64,000 nucleotides of DNA from Allacma fusca (Eukaryota > Arthropoda > Collembola > Symphypleona > Sminthuridae), in contig OX359247.1 in NCBI GenBank assembly GCA_947179485.1, positions 39,160,801-39,224,800 of the forward strand, read 5' to 3'. Every line of letters starts with the position of its first letter. Within the stretch, counting starts at the first letter, position 1. The notes under the pieces were generated by a model. It ran no database searches and was not told where the DNA came from. It saw only the letters and a program-made list of their open reading frames with translations. The position numbers were made by a program, and so were the translations under genes. Shown here in pieces: positions 12,453 to 25,889 of this stretch.

Positions 12453-14772
12453 GTACTCTGTACATCTACAAATACTTGGTACTGTACATCTTTGTAGTAC
12501 CATCCACTATCCAGTAATAGTTTATAAAGATTTCTGGAATTAACTTTGAAATAATAGGTCTTGGGTCAGTGTAGTTATTGTTCATGTTCACTTCCAATGT
12601 TGTTTATAATTATTGTAATATTCAAATTTATAACAATAATAATATTTTACTGAATGTAGTCATCTCTATCCAGTGAATAGATTGGGATTGGGAGGGTTTA
12701 GTTAATAGTTTGAACCATCCTGCATCATGTGTGAGTGTACTAAACTTAAAGTGGGTATATAAAATGTCTTTTATTGTATTTGTATGCATGAGAGAGAGAG
12801 AGAGAGAGAGCGAGAGGGGGATGATGAGTGAGAAAGTACGATAATTTTGATATTATTCTGAAGGTTACGTAGAGAGTAGCGAAGAATTTGACCCTCGAGT
12901 CAAAATATTGTTGAAAGTGAATAATATTGTACTCTTCTTGAATTTTATCTCTAGATGTGGATGCTTTAAAATGGATAAAATCCATTTTAAAAGATAAATA
13001 TAACATGAAACTGAAAATTTATCAGTGTGTGGACTAAAACTTTGACGAGTGTTTTTAGGTGGGATGTAAGTAATATCTATATCAATGCTAGGCGTTTTTT
13101 TTGTCAGTGGTTGAAATGATGGTTGTTCGTTGTACTGTACTTGCACTGGAGTAAGACTCAAGATAATTTCCGAGTCGTCATTATATTTAAGTAAGGGATG
13201 TAGAAGAGCCCCAGTCAAGTTTTCTGAAAGTACATTACATGTTCATTCATGTATTTTATTTTGTATGTATGATACCTAAAGGAAACTACAGTAGTGTTAC
13301 TGTAGACATTTCAAAAGATCCCTAGGTTATTTTTAGTAGTTCGTCATCCCACTTGTTTATTGTTAGACGGCAGAATATAACCGTATGTCTATCTGGAATA
13401 TTTCGTGTGCATGTACGGATCATTTTACACACGAGTACTGTAAATGTACATAATTACTTTTTGCAAACCTTTGGTTTTATTGGTTAGGATGCTCCGTATC
13501 CCTATATAATGATTATGGGTATAGATATAATTACGTATACTTATATGTAGAATACACTGTAGTATAGAATCATCACGTAATGAAAATTGCATCATACTGA
13601 TATATGCTACAGACATATTTTTCTTTCGAAACAAATTACAATAGTAATCGCTGTTAAAATGACTTGAACAGTTACCATGTCGCTGAATGGTTTGTAAGTA
13701 AAGGCAATTAGTCTATTACAAAGTTTTAACTGCGTATGACTAATATTTGCGAGGGTTCGTCTCATCTGTGTGAGAATATGAATGCTAGCCCTTTTTTTTT
13801 TATTTTACAAATCAACTGCTAAACTACTGTTCTTGCAAGGAGTCATCGTTTCTTCTGCTTTGTATTGTCAGTAATTTGTTCAAGCCAATCAGCTTCCTCT
13901 ATAGGTCTTCTCTATTGATTTCCATGCCCGTATTTAGATACACTTACTGACTTACATATATACACACATACATAATTATATCTATATGTAGATACTTATG
14001 TTGACTTCCTTTTTGTATAATTACAATACAAGGGCAGCGGTATTCTCTTACTTGTTATGACTCAGGGTAGACTCGGTTGGGGATGTAATTACATATGATG
14101 TACAGGTGCATGCTGGGATGGTATGTTTTACTGAATTAATCAGTCATTTCCGGCTCGTCTTTTCTATTTGGAAGATCAAATTTGGATGAGGTAGACAATT
14201 TGGGAGCGGTGAGCTACTCCTTTGTTACGAGGATATATATGTTCTTTGACTTCTCTATGTCTATTGCCTTGCAATATAAACTGGAAGAAATCCAATTTGG
14301 GGAGAAAATAATTTTTTCTAATGTTTTTTATTTTCCACCCAGAAATACATATGCCGTCACTAAAAGTGGTTTTGTTGCGGCAGTGACAATGACAATAGGG
14401 AATATAATTCCTCTATTCTGTGACTTTGGTCTTGTGCGCAGTTGAAATTTAATTCTGATTGTTTCATTGCACGATTCCATGTTCCTGATTCCTCGATGTT
14501 TATGTCATCCTTTAGAAGCTCATGGTTTGTGGATACTATGAAATGAATGCGATTTCGTGTGCATACATAGGTCTGTCCTTTATTATTAATAAAAAATGAC
14601 TGCTAGGATTATATGTGTGAAGGAAAGTACGGAAAAGGAAAGGTCGGTGGAGTTAGTATTATTGATGCCTCATGATTTCCTGTTAATGCTTAATTAGGCA
14701 TGTAAAAAATGACAATGGAATTGATTATATTATGGAAAGAATTAAAGAATAGAATCCATTCTTGGATTTGCT

Positions 14773-14809
<37 letters not shown>

Positions 14810-15321
14810 CTTTATACCTACTACTAATGCATTACGCCAGTACAATTGTTCAAGTGAATATAAGTTTTCCGGACATTTCGACTAGCTGCTGTCCCATGTT
14901 TTTGTAGAAACTATAAAGGAGATGGTAAGATTGATTTGATAGGACACTTTAATGCTCACTAACGCTAACTGCCCTCACTCTTTGAAATGGGAATGTGCCT
15001 TGCACAAGTCAAAAGGTAATAATTCTTGAAGTGCACAAAAGGATCATGTGAGGTAGCACCACAGTCAGAGTCATGGCCATTGACCAGATTGGAGATGTCA
15101 CCCTGTGGATACGATGTATGGACATATGTATAATTAAGTATAACCAGAATGTAAATGAATGACCAAATTTGTCAGGAATCATGTACGATGCGCATGAAAC
15201 CGTCAATTGGATTTTTATGACTGTCACAGATTTAGAAATGTGGATCTCATTTAGAATTTACTGGAGTTTCCATGTGGCAATCCATGACATGAGAATACCG
15301 AATGTATTGCACACCTGTGTG

Positions 15322-15355
<34 letters not shown>

Positions 15356-16911
15356 TAATGTGCATGTGTTTGCTCATTATTGACGTCAGGGCTGTGTTAA
15401 TTGCTTGTATTATTAGGTTGGAAATTATTTTTAAGGAAGTTTAAATACAGTGGAGGTTGGGGATTCTTTGGAAAAAGGTAGATGTAGACGGAGAGAGGGA
15501 GCAAAAAAGGAAGATTAGGAGAACAAGATTGAATCATTTGAATGTAATTTAGGGAAAATAATGACTATTTAAGTTTTGGATGTAAAATGATTTGGTGGGC
15601 AGTTTTTTTGGTATCAAAAGGGATTGTGTACTAGGCAGTTGGAGTTAGTTGTACGCATGGTTGTATGTAGATACATATGTGTAATTCCTTCCATGTATTG
15701 AGGGACTGACCGAGGTGCTTGCAAAACATTCCTTTGACGGGAGAGCTAATTAGGTGGTTATCCTAAATAGTCTGTGCGTTTCCTTATACAGTGGTTGTTT
15801 TGTTGCTCTCTCCTATATCTAATAACTGCTCTGACCGTACTTAAGTAGATCCTTGATACTTTTTGGAATTCAACAGACTTATAAGTGAAGGTACAAGTAG
15901 TATACTATAAGACTTGACTAGATTAGTACGGAAAAAAGATTTATTGTATAAGAGTAAAATATTATAACATTATCTATACGTAGTATTGTACCTGTATAGA
16001 TTTAGCGTGTGGTAGATCGTTTGCGTATAACTATATTTGTATTTTGTATACCTATATAGCGTGTTACTTTTTGGCTTATTGTTAGTAGTTAGATGTTTAA
16101 ATATCTTTCTCTGTCTGTGATTATTACGACTATTATGATATGTATTTGCCTGTGACTCTACAGGCATACTTTTACGCCATTATAACCACCACCACCACCT
16201 CCTCCTCGTCGTCGTCGTCGTCTTCTTCGTATCTGTATTCTGGTCTTTCTTTTCTTGGCAAAATGGCTGACCTCACCTTACCTTTTACAAAAAGCAATTG
16301 TCCATTTGATTTCTAGTATGTATGTATCTCTCTACACGGATCCTGTAAAAGTAATATGCCACCACTCTTGTGGTTAGTGTTAGTGTATGTATGTATATTA
16401 TACAGACGGCTCTACTTTTCCGACCAAGGGAGTTGTAAGTTGCAATTGGTGATGAAGGAATCTCTATATTTGAGTTCACGTTTTGATAGTTATTGCATAC
16501 ACGGCGCTAAAAAGACACCTACACTGGGAAATTTCAACGGTTTAACATTTGGTCAGTCAGTCGAGACATGCATTGTTCTTTTTTTCCCTGTTGAAGTTAT
16601 ATATGATGTTAGTTAGTCATCGCATGTCTACTTCACTTTTCATGTCCTGTACCCATTCACTTACTTCAGAACGTTTCAAATGGCAAATTTGTCATCTTCT
16701 TGTATATACTTACTTACTTATATATCGGAACACATGGCTCTTTATTCTGGTTTAGTGAGTTTAGTTTTAGAATTCCATGATTTGATTCGGATCCCTACTG
16801 GGATGCTCCTTTTTTTTTTGTTTCGCAGATGTTCAGTTAAAAATTAATATTGTGTTCTCAATTGAAGTAAATCGAGTCGGGAGAATGGCATGGGTCATAT
16901 CTCTGTTCTAA

Positions 16912-16945
<34 letters not shown>

Positions 16946-19900
16946 GCATAAAAATGGGATGAGTCATAAATAAAAAGGCTCTACAAGGAGACATAGTGAC
17001 GCGTTGATGACTTTTTAAGATATTCATGAATCGTATTTTTCATGGTAACAAAGATGATTTTTTTTTCTGCTTCTTCCAAATATGTGATAAAGGAAGATTT
17101 AGGAGGAGATTACATAGCATGTACAAAGTAATTTTTTGGTTCCAATTAAATTTTTGCGTAAAAACATTTAGTGGGTATAAGGGAGGGAAATTAGATTTTA
17201 GATTGATATATATCCGTAAGCTGTATGGGTGGCAGGAATTTCTGTATATATGTATCCTATTTATGTAGGTTGTCTGTTACAGTAAGATATTTTATTAGTG
17301 ATTTTATATTAACAAGTTTGATGGAGTAGGGAACGGCAGTGAGAGCTGGACATCGTGGAAGGGTAAAAAATCAAGAAAAAGTGTAGCTTTAAATGGTAGT
17401 TTAAGAATTGAACTGTCACTTGTTAATTGTCGTGAGCTGCACCCTTGAAATGTCACTAAATCAATTATTTATTCGCATAGTGTATTGTTTATTATTTTTT
17501 GATGACGGTGTCCCTCTTTTCCAGGCTCGGCTGTGTGTGAATGAGACAATTGAGCGTTGCGTAGAGCTAATAGCAAACTTGTTCCTGTATATATCTATGT
17601 ATCTCAGGACTTTTTTCTCTGTCACTTGTGGCAAATCTTTATGATTTCTTAATACAGTGGGTTGTAATATATTTGAGGCTACTTTAAAATAGTTGCAAAA
17701 AGTAGGGATGTAACTTGGGTATGGTACATGTCACGATATTCATCAGGTTATTTATGTATTAGCATGAAGTTAGTTGCTCATATACGTAAATACAGACTTT
17801 TTCCTAAGACTTCAATTTTGACTCCCTCCTTGGAAGATCAACTTTATTGTCTACTGTCCATGGAACTGAAAGCCGTCTTGCTTCTCCATATCTCATCCCA
17901 TATTTCTTGAATATCAGATGATGATAAGGAATTTGTGTTTCTTGCTCATTATAATTAATTATGGAGGTTTGATTGTATGGAAATTAGCAGGTGTGCACAA
18001 TACGTTTTTTGATACGCCGGTCCAGATCAAAGTTTATACAGCAGTTATGGAAGTAGTAGTGCTTCAGCAGCAATGTTGACGGGTTAAAAAAAAATTAAGG
18101 TAGTGCAGTGGCACTTTTTTTTATGGCTGATTATTTCTTACTAATCTAGCACTTTGTTATCAAGTCAGCAGTCAGCACTACATACATATATAAGATAGAT
18201 AGATGAGGAACACCTAACAATAACATGAGCAGCTGCTGGGATAATAAAAAAAATCTGCATGGAGGTTATCTCTCCAAGTGAATTATGGAGAACGGACATA
18301 GTTATTTTATTTAATGATGACTGAATATTATTTATGTAGTACGTAGGTGAGTATGTTATTGCAAGAGCATGTGCATGCGAATGTTACAAGGGACATGGCT
18401 GATGCAAGGATGAATGAGTCCTTTTTGTATATTTGCTGAGACTTTATGATTCTCATTTAAGATTTTTTTTTTATAATGATTTTTCTCCACTGCACCTGAA
18501 TATGCCTTGCCTGTTCAAGAGCATTCATATTAATTTTGGAAGAAACGGAAGAAGAAGGTGTGCGTAGGATGGAGATAATTACAAGTTAGAAAAGATTTAT
18601 ACAGTATTTGCATGATAATATTTGTGTTCTTCGTAAATGTGTATGTACAGGATACTTTTATACTGTACTTATATATTCTATGTATCTGCGGTTTCAGACA
18701 ATATTGAGTGTATTCTGCGCACATCATATGTCTAAAATGAGTTGACAAGGAAAGGGGGCATTGTAGCATGCTCCACATAACTTGAACATGTTGAACATAC
18801 GTTGAAACTTAAAATGTCCATGAGAGTGAAGATTCGGATGAGAAACCGATTATACAGTCAGAACTGTGATTGTATGTAAACCAGGGTTGCTTTCACCGGT
18901 CCCCCTTTTCTGCCGAAGACACACGACACACGTCATTGTGCTATTATTATTTCCCGTAGGATTTTTTTACAAGTTGGCGGGTTTTAAATTTAGAACTTTA
19001 TTAGTTTATGTGACGCTATATGACCATGTTATGGTGTGAGTTTGTGTGTAGTAGTATGTACTATGGATGGGGACCAGGGTATTATGTGTGTGTGTGTGTG
19101 TGTGTGTGTGTCTGTGTGTGTATGTTAAAGATTCTGGTTTGAGTAAGCGAACTGTATGAAAAAATATGATGTGGGCAGGTTGTAGTATTTACCGGGTTTT
19201 TCCACTCAGTCCTTAGTATTGTGTTTGTGTTTATTAACGGATGTATGATCTAGTAAACACATGACACCTTCAGTTTAAATGCTTTTTGAGACGTCACATG
19301 TCACATTTGAAGTAAGGAGCATAAGCTGATTGTGAGAACTAATGAAGAGCAGCAATAAGCACGACCGAATTAAAGATGTGTGTTGTAATAATAAACAGTT
19401 TTACTAGGTGTAAGTTTTGGATGCAATTAAATAAATGCAGTTTGGAGTGGAAATGTGTTAGTGGTTTTTTGTGTCACATGGAAGCGTTCACATTTCGGAT
19501 GCCTGAAATTGAGCTCAAGATTAACTCAAAGAGTTTCAGTATGGTACTCCAGCAGAGTCTTCCTATTTCTAGGCATTTTTTAGGAATCGTTTGACCTAAG
19601 GTAGATTGTTATTATTGCATGTTTAATGGGGTTCGGTCTTGAGATCAGCATGTGATTATGATTTACAGGAATGTAGGTTATGATGATGTGTTCCTTGGAA
19701 CAGAGGATTTTGATTGGGTCAGATGCATTGAGGTTTGAGATATATCAGGCATTAATGCTGTGAAGGGAACCTACTGTTCGTGGTAAAAAGTTCCCATTTT
19801 ATTTTATTCAGAAACTGATATTTTGACATGGGGATCTAGTAGGAATTCATGAGCATATGCATATGTGTTGGTGGTGTGCAGCAACGTTGGAGTCTTTTCC

Positions 19901-21154
19901 TGGTTCTGTGATTCTGTAACAGGCTCTAGGCTATTATGGAGTAGAGTACTAGGGTACATGGAAGTAGAACAAGTTTGAAAATTTCAAGGTAAGATCTGTT
20001 GCTTGGCAATTTTTCTTTGGCATAGGAGGAATCAAGCTGTTCCTGATATAAATAAGTTTATACTTTTCCCAAGTGGTGCATATAAAGGATTTACATGATG
20101 ATTTTTTTTGTATGTTTTAAATTTTAACATCAATTATTCTATGACAAACAGATATTGCTGTCCAATCTTGTTAAAAGAGATTTTGTTTACGATGAGAGGG
20201 GGATAGATAGTTCCTGGTTAGATTTATCTCAGTTTTATTTGAGGTAACGAATGCATTGAGTTGTAAAAGCACTGGTGATAAATTTGTGGTTCTGGACTGA
20301 CAGCAAAACCTTCAATCCAGACAGACTTGTGGAGTGGAAAAGAGAACATGAGTTTACTGGATTAAGCGCCAGGGCTGCACGAGTAATCCCTTTTCATGAT
20401 TTAAGATGCTGAACAAGTATTGAACAATAAAATCGATTTGAGCTGGTTATTTATAATTCTTGAGAATAATGTAAGGAAGATGACAGTTTGAGTTTTTGTA
20501 TCCTGTTTGACTGTATTTTGTACACAGTATAAGTATGATTACAGGAAAATCAAAATAAATATTTTTGATGTAGAAAAGTGTGTAATGAAAACAGTTTTTT
20601 ATTGATGTTATTGACGTTGTTGTTGCGTTGGTCATGGGTGGTTCAGATATTAAAGTTTTAACTACGTAGGTTGCGACGACGCCTTGGTTAAATGTGTATT
20701 TATAGGAGAAATTTTGGATATTTGTTATTACAAAGCGTCAAATTAAATTAACAGATCCCTCCCTGTGTTTATCCGGATCTGGAGACCTTCACTAAAATGT
20801 TCCCGTCCTATTCATTACAATAATTGCTCCTCCTCCCCAACATTGAAATTGAACTTGTATCGTTAAATGTGCATGTGTTATGTAAACGTATAAAGTAAAA
20901 ATTTATTTTGTGAATTTTAGGCGTTGTGTGGAACAAAGGTTGACGTGCCAACGCTGCAAGGAGGAAAGGTTCACCTGAACCTGAGCAATCGTGTGATCAA
21001 GCCAACCACCACAGAAAGAATTTCGGGGAAAGGTCTGCCCTATCCTAAAGACCCAACCCGCCGAGGAGACCTCATCGTTTCCTTCGATATTCAGTTTCCT
21101 GATCGACTTTCACAGAATGCTCGCGAAATCATTGCAGATGTTTTAGAAGTCTAA
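8045..21154 (+). CDS. DNAJB1: DnaJ homolog subfamily B (class II Hsp40 co-chaperone, DNAJB1/4-like)
   Basis: This is a cytosolic Hsp40 that delivers unfolded clients to Hsp70 and stimulates its ATPase. Two coding exons, 8045-8869 and 20921-21154, join in phase 0 (GAG|gtaagc ... tttag|GCG) to give 352 aa (human DNAJB1 is 340). The J domain covers residues 1-70 with the catalytic HPD at 32-34. A Gly/Phe-rich linker follows, with [27 protein letters not shown] and an acidic DDDDNENG patch. No CxxCxGxG zinc finger is present, which makes it class B. The substrate-binding C-terminal domains start at about residue 180 ([20 protein letters not shown]) and end with [16 protein letters not shown] and a short dimerisation helix. 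The ATG begins [10 protein letters not shown], the invariant family start; the longer upstream frame has no ATG. The intron of 12,051 bases falls between C-terminal domains I and II. The exact paralogue (B1, B4 or B5) cannot be fixed from sequence alone. Confidence 0.95.
12416..12454. repeat. (TG)n microsatellite
   Basis: About 19 TG units with one TGCG interruption, inside the DNAJB intron. Confidence 0.95.
12790..12816. repeat. (GA)n microsatellite
   Basis: GA dinucleotide run with one CG interruption, inside the DNAJB intron. Confidence 0.95.
14775..14807. repeat. (AG)n microsatellite
   Basis: About 16 uninterrupted AG units in the DNAJB intron. Confidence 0.95.
15316..15352. repeat. (TG)n microsatellite
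   Basis: TG dinucleotide run of about 18 units with one CA interruption, in the DNAJB intron. Confidence 0.95.
16186..16229. repeat. Mixed trinucleotide repeat ACC / TCC / TCG / TTC
   Basis: Consecutive short runs of ACC, TCC, TCG and TTC triplets, each differing from the last by one base. It looks like a decaying trinucleotide tract. It lies in the DNAJB intron and has no coding context. Confidence 0.85.
16914..16943. repeat. (TC)n microsatellite
   Basis: About 15 uninterrupted TC units in the DNAJB intron. Confidence 0.95.
19085..19120. repeat. (TG)n microsatellite
   Basis: About 18 TG units with one TC interruption, in the DNAJB intron. Confidence 0.95.
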
Positions 21155-21298
21155 TTTAATGATAATAATAATTAATTATTATTGTTTTTGTAATGATAAT
21201 TTTCGTCGCCCCACACATATTTACATGATAAGTTTCAAGGCTCTGTCTGTATGTAACTATGCATAAACACTTGTTGTTATTCTGTAAAGTATGGATTT

Positions 21299-21331
21299 GA
21301 ATTATTATTATTATTATTATCATCATCATCT
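21299..21331. repeat. (ATT)n(ATC)n trinucleotide repeat
   Basis: Seven ATT units followed by about four ATC units, in the presumed 3' UTR of DNAJB. Confidence 0.9.
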
Positions 21332-22190
21332 TCAATAATAATAGTAAATAATTATCCAAATTGTAATTATTTCTATTATTATAATTATTTCACTTTCGCA
21401 TTAATTATACTCACAGTTGATGCAGACACAAAAAGTGTACAATACAATAGCAATTAAAAATAATCGTGATGAAATTGAAAAGTAAATCCAGTGTGAATTG
21501 CAAATCGGCAGGTTCTCCACAGAGGTAATACAGGAATAATATTGTATACATACACTAATTGTATTCACCTAATATGTACACAGGAAGAGTAATATTGTTG
21601 TGATATACGACTGTTATTATATGTATATACTTCTCACTGGTTGTAAGTAGAAAGCACATTTACAAAGAAAATTCACCTGTCACTTACGTGAAAGTTATAC
21701 CGTGAAAATGTAATATGTATTAGTTGCACCGACGTACAGATAAAAGTGTAAAACACGGAAATCACTGTAAAGGTCAATTATGGAGGTTGTGTGTAGTAGT
21801 AGTAAGTTATTACAGAGGTGACTCCGGAGAATGTTGTACTTTTTAAACAAAGTTGGTATGAATTTTTCTACTGGCAGTCTATTGGTATATGCCCACAATT
21901 TTTTGATTGATACAGGTGACAAGAAGAGAAAAGATTTGTAACATTATCACGCAATTTACTAAGGAGCTACGAAACACAAAATATCAACAATCGATTACTC
22001 AGTGTATCAAGGAAAATGCAATTTCCTTTGTATTTTCTTTGAAATTATGTTTTTTTGTTTTTTTGAATGTTATTGTATTGTAATTTTTGCTGTTCTGAGA
22101 AAAGGAGAAATCATCTTATACCCCGTGTACTAGTGCTACACTCTATATATTAATACAAAATATTATAGTTGCTTATTTTTTTAGACAAAA

Positions 22191-22196
22191 AATAAA
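22191..22196 (+). terminator. Candidate polyadenylation signal of DNAJB
   Basis: First AATAAA that I find downstream of the DNAJB stop codon, about 1.04 kb after it. Its use is not shown by the sequence. Confidence 0.4.
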
Positions 22197-25100
22197 CCAT
22201 ACTTGAGAATTTAACTAATAACTTTAGATTTTTATTCGTGGTGTAACCTGACAAGTAGTTCTGATTTTCAAATATACAGTTCTGTATGTGTACGATTATA
22301 TCGCAAAAAGAACTATGTAGCAAAGGAAACGGACCTGGTCTCTCTCCATTTCTACCTTAAAGGTCGGTCGTCAGCAGTGCTAATTCTGATAAGGCTGACT
22401 CAGTGGGTAGCAGACGTCAACCCTTGTTTTCGGTCAATGTTTAATGGACCACCTCGCAGCAACAAGTCTTTACGTCAGAGTTGTGTATCTTAAGAGTCCG
22501 GTTGCATACTGCTTTACTTATTTGCAAAAGTATTGCTTTATTTTTGAGGCAGAGATTGTATTATTTAATTTTTGATCAATAATTCCGTGTACACTGTGTC
22601 TTGCTTTATGAAAATATCGACACATATAGGCAGATCCCAGTCATAAGCAAGGTTCGTCTTGGTCACACGGATTATGTGTGCATGATGCAACATGCATGGA
22701 TAAATCCTGTAATATTATTGTTAGTATCGTATAATGTTTAGCCTATGGTAAAAAAAATGCATTTGTACATATAATTAGCCAAGTATCTGTAGTATACTGG
22801 TATATTACTTGGGTTTAAACTGTAATCTAATTAATTATGTATAAATCGCACTTACTTAATGGGAGTTTAATTCTGCTAGATATTTTAAACGTTTTAAGGC
22901 TTACCTCTCATTGTGTAATATTTTGTCTAATATTGTGTGCGCAGTGATTGCAATTCAAACACATTTTCAATTGACTGAATTAATAAAAAAGTTTTGTTTT
23001 GTGCTCGCTCTAAAATTTGTGTGTACATCATACCTCTCACTCATTTAATAATAAGGGAATCTCATATCAGTTTAATAGCAAGTTTCTAATGTCCACATTG
23101 GTAATTGAGTATACATAGAGGAAACAAAAGATCATCACAGTGTTATCAACACTGTCATTACAACATTTGTTGCATCATCCCTGTTCGTTATTTATTGCAC
23201 AACAAACAGAAGTTATTTACATAGTATTTATCAACTACTGCACACATGCACACTAGAATCAGCTGGAGTTTCTAGGTTTGACCTTTGACCCAGCAAAATA
23301 TGCTTGTACTGTACACGTGTATTTGGTCTACAAATGCCAGAAATTGTTACATGCAATTTGCTGCATATGGTTGCATCTACGTAGGCATTCATTATGCATT
23401 TTTAAAAGAGCTGCATGTTCTAGCATCAGCTTCCACAATTTCTGGCACAAGCATTTATTCTTGAGCACCATAAGAGTTTACGATTTTCCTGGTGCAGAGT
23501 ATTGATTAAATAATAAAAGTTTTTCCTTTGACTTCTCGACTTTCTATCACAGACACGGGAAACGGAACGTCCTTGCTACTATGTACACCTAAATATTCCA
23601 CGAGTAAGTGAGTATCAAGTAGCCCCTACAAGTAAACCATATGTATACCACTTTAGTTTTTAAGGGACTTCAATCAAACTATCCAAGAAGATATCCACAG
23701 ATTCTAGAAGCATCTATGTATACAAAGGCAAACTCTCCCTCTATACACAGGAAAAACGTAACACAAAACTTTTTAACACACACCGAACTCTCTCATATGT
23801 CTCCCAGCCATGTCATGTACATAATGAATACGGTACAGTTCTATATAGCAAACGATTCAGCATTTTTGTGAGTGTATCTATAGTTACGTGCTGCTGCTGC
23901 ACTGAGAAAGTGGAAGAATATTCACCCCCCGAGGCCAACAACCCAAGTCGGGACTGTACACTCACTGTGCTTATTGTTAGCTTCAAACATGAGTATCAAA
24001 ATTCACCTGACCTATCATACTACCTCATGTTTTTCCCTTAAAGAACCTTCCCGACAACCTAACTCCTGGAAACAAACCCAAGCCTAAATGACTTCATCCT
24101 GTAAAAATTCAAAATTTTTAACCTACAGATCATTCTCCAAAAGGTTCCTTTGCTCCGATTTCCATTACAATCTACCAAGGAATAAGTCTGTCCTTTAATC
24201 TGACCAGTTTACAAAAATTTTAAGACATCAGAAAAACAATTCCAGATATTTCTCGAACAGTACCAGTTGAGCAGCTATTAAAGTAGTTTATATTCCAATA
24301 TACCTATCTCCTTTAAATAATCAAAGCCAATAAGCAAAAGCGTTCTGCTATAAGCGATGGCCTGCATAGGCACAAAAGGTTTGAGCCTCAGAAAATGTCT
24401 CATTAAATTCATTGAAAAATTGCCCTCACTTTGCGTTCAATACTAAAAATTTGTCCTATATGTGTGAACCCTCAATTCAATCCAGTTCCATAAATTATTC
24501 TAATTATATTGATTCATTCACAAGCTTTTAAGGCTTCTCAATCACACAAGCACTTGCTTCCTTAACTTTCCACTTTATTATTACTATTATTTATCAAATT
24601 CCAGCAATCCTGTATTTGTTACAGGACTCTACAACAATAAACATTTAGGAAATGAATGTATCTCAATTCCATGAAGGAAAAGATCTACAAAAGATACAAT
24701 AAATCCCATCATCGTTCAAATAATCACCCACATAATCATAAAGAAAAATGATCTTCAATAATTATTACAAACAAGTAGAAACAGCTAGACGTACGCTTTC
24801 AATGAAAGCATATATCTTCCTTACATAATTATCAAAGAGCATCTATCTCCCCTATTATATGAATTTACCTCCATCTGATAATCCTCAATTATAATAATTA
24901 TTATTTTCGCTCACAAAATCCCTTCATTCCTCCCCACCAAAAAGGCACTAGGGCATAAACTAATTACACAAGTATTAAACGGTCATTAACCCCCCTAATA
25001 GACTTAATCCCCTTTCCCAGAACCTACCCCACGTAACAGCTCCCAAATCCAGAATGTATCACTACAGCTCAAGAGCTTACTTAAAAAAAACTAAACCATA

Positions 25101-25889
25101 ATAATTATACAAACTAACACTAAACAAACTCATTGCCAAGCATCTCTTATGTATTTGTCTCTCCTTGCCCCATCCCAGCACCCAATTCAATTCCACCATG
25201 CTAGGCACCCACATCTGGTCCCATGTCTCTCCATTGGCACGGGCTGAGTGACTCAACCCCAGAAGATCATTCCGTCAATGTTGGTGGAACATTATTGGCC
25301 CAAGTTTTGAACCTAACAATATTATTTTTAGTTGGGATGTGTATACTTATCTACTTCTAAGCTCTTTTACTATAATAAGCTCCCCTCTCACTATAAATAA
25401 TAATTATTTAAGCTCAAAAATAAAGGGCTTCATAGTCCCCCTTATTGTTAAACTCCACACTGCTGTGTGCCTGTGTGTGTGTGTGTCTTCACTCCAAATC
25501 AAATAATGCATAGTCGTGGGATAAATGCAGGTACAAAGTACGAACGACGAGTAGTGTTTGAGAGTTGAGTCTCGCTCTTATTAAAGCCATCCCGTACTCT
25601 TGACTGTGTGTTCTGTGTTACTGTATTATTAAGCATGTGTGTTGTTATTCCTGCATAGGATTTTAAAGGACCTGGCTCATCGGCTGGCTATGTTCTGTGT
25701 ATGGACCGTGTCGACCAAAAATGGCTCACCCCCTAGGCGGACAGACGTCATTGTGAACGGCTCTCTCGTCTCTCCTTTTTGTTGTAATGTTACAGGAGGA
25801 CACAGGAAGATTATTTGGTGTGTGTGTTGAAAACTCAATCGCATGAAAAGAGGTTCAAAGGCAGCGCCTGCGTTTCAATTACGACAAAC

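Larger units (their letters stand above)
8870..20920 (+). other. 12-kb intron of DNAJB
   Basis: A giant intron (donor gtaagc, acceptor ttttag) in a gene otherwise free of coding introns. It holds several microsatellites listed separately, poly-T runs and many random short frames, but no exon of another gene that I can support. A phase-0-compatible cryptic terminal exon at 9558-9596 is discussed in the findings. Confidence 0.8.
21155..25889. other. DNAJB 3' UTR then intergenic to FAF1
   Basis: The first kilobase is probably the DNAJB 3' UTR, very AT-rich with ATT/ATC triplets at 21299-21331. A candidate AATAAA is at 22191-22196. The rest, to about 25.4 kb, shows no gene or transposon I can support. 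From about 25.4 kb the sequence is the upstream region of FAF1. A tract ending in gttacag at about 25797 could be the acceptor of a 5' UTR exon leading to the FAF1 ATG. Confidence 0.5.
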
